DNA from: Caenispirillum salinarum AK4
Lineage (GTDB): Bacteria; Pseudomonadota; Alphaproteobacteria; Rhodospirillales; Rhodospirillaceae
Length of the DNA: 64,000 nt
Direction: 5' to 3'
Assembly: GCF_000315795.1 (NCBI RefSeq)
Contig: NZ_ANHY01000011.1
Location: 1 to 64,000, forward strand
Notes under the pieces: model-generated
What the model was told of the DNA's origin: nothing
Seen by the model: only the letters and a program-made list of their open reading frames with translations
Database searches by the model: none
Shown: positions 62,482 to 64,000 of the stretch, one piece after another
Position numbering within the stretch: the first letter of the stretch is position 1
Layout of the letters: each line of letters starts with the position of its first letter
Program-made: the position numbers and the translations under genes

Positions 62482-63654
62482 ATGAGGCTTTCCCTGCTCC
62501 CGCTTCTCGTGATCGCGGGCCCTGCCCTGGCGCAGCCGCAGTCGCAGGTCGAATCCATTTATACCGGCGATGTCGCCGTCTCCGTCCAGGAGGTCGCCAC
62601 GGGTCTTGATACGCCGTGGGGGATGGCGTTCCTGCCTGATGGGCGGATGCTGGTGACCGAACTGCCGGGCACGCTTGTCATCGTCTCGCCCGACGACGCG
62701 GTGTCGGAGCCCGTCGACGGGACGCCCGAGGTCTTCGCCCAGGGACAGGGTGGCCTCATGGACGTGGCGCTCGACCCCGACTTTGCCGAAAACCAGCGCG
62801 TCTACCTGAGCTTCGCGGAAGCCGGCGACGACGGCGTGGCGGGCACCGCCCTCGGCCGCGGCCGCCTTGTCGAAAACCGTATCGAGGACTGGGAGGTCAT
62901 CTTCCGCCAGGAGCCCAAGGTCGAGGGCCCCAACCACTTCGGCAACCGCATCGTCTTCGACGGCGAGGGACACCTGTTTCTCGCCCTCGGCGAGCGCTTC
63001 AAGTTCCAGCCGGCGCAGGACCCGTCCAACACGCTGGGCGCCATCGTCAGGCTGAACCGCGACGGAACGGTGCCCGACGACAACCCCTTCGCCGGCCGCG
63101 CGGATGCTGCCGCGGCAATCTGGTCCTACGGCCACCGCAACATCGAGGCGGCGGCCGTTCATCCTGACACCGGCGGACTGTGGATCGCGGAGATGGGTCC
63201 CCTTGGCGGGGACGAACTCAACCGGATCGAGGCCGGCGCCAACTATGGCTGGCCGGTGGTGAGCTGGGGGATCAACTACAACGGCGTCGACATCCCCGAT
63301 CCGACGGCGTTCCCCGAGTTTGCCGATGCCGTCCACGTGTGGTCCCCGGTGCGCTCGCCGTCGGGAATGATCGTCTACACGGGCGACCTTTTTTCCGACT
63401 GGCAGGGCGACATTCTTTTCGGCGGCCTGTCGGCCGGCGGCGTCGAGCGCGTCGAGTTGGACGGCGACACGGTGACGGCCACGGAGTTCCTGCCCCTCAA
63501 CACCCGCATCCGGGACGTCGAGCAGGGTCCGGACGGCGCAATCTACCTGCTGACCAACGTCAAGGGCGAGGAACCGGGCGCGGTCTGGCGCATGGAACCG
63601 CTTGAGATGCAGCCGCCGGAGGCCGACGGCGACCGCACGGGCCCCGGCGAGTAG
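62482..63654 (+). CDS. PQQ-dependent aldose sugar dehydrogenase (soluble)
   Basis: A 390-residue periplasmic six-blade beta-propeller of the glucose/sorbosone dehydrogenase family (YliI/Asd type). gaaggag precedes ATG 62482; signal peptide about 1-17 (ending ALAQ). Family motifs: LDTPWGMAFLPDGRMLVTEL, QGQGGLMDVALDPDF, NHFGNRIVFDGEGHLFLALG, WSYGHRNIEAAAVHP and GPLGGDELNRIEAGANYGWP, the last two providing PQQ and calcium contacts. It should oxidise aldoses to lactones in the periplasm. A strong terminator follows at 63698-63725, so it is a single-gene unit. Confidence 0.88.
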   Translation: MRLSLLPLLVIAGPALAQPQSQVESIYTGDVAVSVQEVATGLDTPWGMAFLPDGRMLVTELPGTLVIVSPDDAVSEPVDGTPEVFAQGQGGLMDVALDPDFAENQRVYLSFAEAGDDGVAGTALGRGRLVENRIEDWEVIFRQEPKVEGPNHFGNRIVFDGEGHLFLALGERFKFQPAQDPSNTLGAIVRLNRDGTVPDDNPFAGRADAAAAIWSYGHRNIEAAAVHPDTGGLWIAEMGPLGGDELNRIEAGANYGWPVVSWGINYNGVDIPDPTAFPEFADAVHVWSPVRSPSGMIVYTGDLFSDWQGDILFGGLSAGGVERVELDGDTVTATEFLPLNTRIRDVEQGPDGAIYLLTNVKGEEPGAVWRMEPLEMQPPEADGDRTGPGE

Positions 63655-63697
63655 ACGGGATGGCGGCCAGAATGCAGGCCGGCGCCGGGCTGAGGCT

Positions 63698-63725
63698 GCC
63701 GCCGACGGTCCGGCGGCCTATTTTT
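63698..63725 (+). terminator. Rho-independent terminator of the sugar dehydrogenase gene
   Basis: A perfect 7-base stem GCCGCCG (63698-63704) / CGGCGGC (63711-63717) with loop ACGGTC is followed by CTA and TTTTT (63721-63725). It lies 44 bases after the stop codon in the right orientation. It is the clearest intrinsic terminator in the window. Confidence 0.85.
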
Positions 63726-63789
63726 CAAGGGACCTTCCGACGGGAGCTTCTCGTTGTAACCCCGTGGCGGGGCGGAAAGGAGAAAGCGT

Positions 63790-64000
63790 TTGACAACGCT
63801 TCTGTGGCACCTCTTGGGGTTCAAGGAGTCGGTTTGCGTTCGTCAGGTGGAACTGAGCGCCACCAATGACGAGCACCAGCTTCGCGAAAAGCTGGCGCGC
63901 ATCGTCATGGACGAGATGTACCAGTTCGTCGCCCTGCTCGATCGCAACGGCAGACTGCTGGATGTCAATCGCGCCGCGCTCGAAGGGGCGGGCATGCGCC
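63790..64000 (+). CDS. PAS-domain signalling protein, N-terminal part (cut by window)
   Basis: An open frame that runs off the window edge. The proposed start is TTG 63790, with aaggag 7 bases upstream; no ATG fits earlier in frame, though GTG later on is possible. After a short lead (LLWHLLGFKESVCVRQVELS) and a helical stretch (NDEHQLREKLARIVMDEMYQ) comes FVALLDRNGRLLDVNRAALE, the start of a PAS fold as found in histidine kinases and cyclases. The output domain lies outside the window. A small hairpin CCCCG-TGG-CGGGG (63760-63772) stands just before the ribosome site. Confidence 0.65.
   Translation, partial: MTTLLWHLLGFKESVCVRQVELSATNDEHQLREKLARIVMDEMYQFVALLDRNGRLLDVNRAALEGAGMR

Noticed and set aside
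63760-63772. CCCCG-TGG-CGGGG hairpin as a second terminator
   Set aside because: Only 5 base pairs, no U-tract, and it lies just ahead of the ribosome site of the next gene; the real terminator is at 63698-63725.

Overview
This window is GC-rich DNA with tightly packed operons and many 4-bp ATGA start/stop overlaps. The gene content (TRAP and ABC importers, phnCDE, a TonB-dependent cobalamin receptor under a riboswitch, the SHP/DHC cytochrome pair, dimethylglycine-dehydrogenase-like enzymes, hybrid histidine kinases) fits a heterotrophic alphaproteobacterium, perhaps of the Rhodospirillales. That placement is an inference from gene families, not from a marker gene. No rRNA, tRNA, CRISPR array, complete insertion sequence or phage was seen.

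Layout. 0-3 kb: the tail of a multicopper oxidase, a shrunken DUF4396 remnant, and a cystine-type ABC importer (tcyJ-tcyL-tcyN). 3-8 kb: a phosphonate/phosphite-type importer (phnD-phnC-phnE-phnE, minus strand) divergent from a DeoR-family regulator. 8-16.7 kb: a probable catabolic operon with a TRAP transporter (dctP-dctQ-dctM), 2,4-diaminopentanoate dehydrogenase (ord) and 2-amino-4-oxopentanoate thiolase (ortA, ortB), followed by a LysR regulator divergent from an M81 (MlrC-type) metallopeptidase. 16.7-20 kb: a methyltransferase and a dimethylglycine/sarcosine-dehydrogenase-like flavoprotein. 20-22 kb: a truncated HisI-like gene, a DUF1007 protein and a NicO metal transporter. 22-28.5 kb: a cobalamin uptake operon (riboswitch, btuB, an unknown 195-residue protein, btuF, btuC, btuD, DUF1636) that ends in a broken tonB. 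28.6-37.5 kb: a small secreted protein and two large hybrid kinases flanking a hemerythrin-REC-GGDEF protein. 37.8-42.3 kb: a MacA-MacB-outer-membrane-factor export system.

42.3-57.8 kb looks like an exopolysaccharide locus in two parts. The left part has a GH18-like TIM-barrel protein, a receiver protein, a TPR/YaiO beta-barrel, a HEAT-repeat protein and a processive GT2. The right part has a second processive GT2, a TackOD1 zinc-ribbon protein, an Alg44/HlyD-like fusion protein and a UDP-sugar dehydrogenase. Between them lies a redox-signalling block at 48.0-52.5 kb: an OmpR/EnvZ-type pair, PepSY, an acidic peptide, cytochrome b561, SHP, diheme cytochrome c and a CMD-family protein. A 34-codon copy of the tcyN 3' end sits at the left edge of this block. 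58-64 kb: an RND efflux pair, a PQQ-type aldose dehydrogenase with a clear terminator, and the start of a PAS-domain gene cut by the window edge.

Recurring theme: four gene remnants (DUF4396, hisI-like, tonB, tcyN tail). Two of them keep both ends of the family while losing the middle. They may mark deletion-prone or recombined junctions, or assembly errors. The most interesting candidates for new biology are the split exopolysaccharide locus with its TackOD1 protein and the TRAP/ord/ortAB catabolic operon, which lacks the usual ornithine aminomutase.
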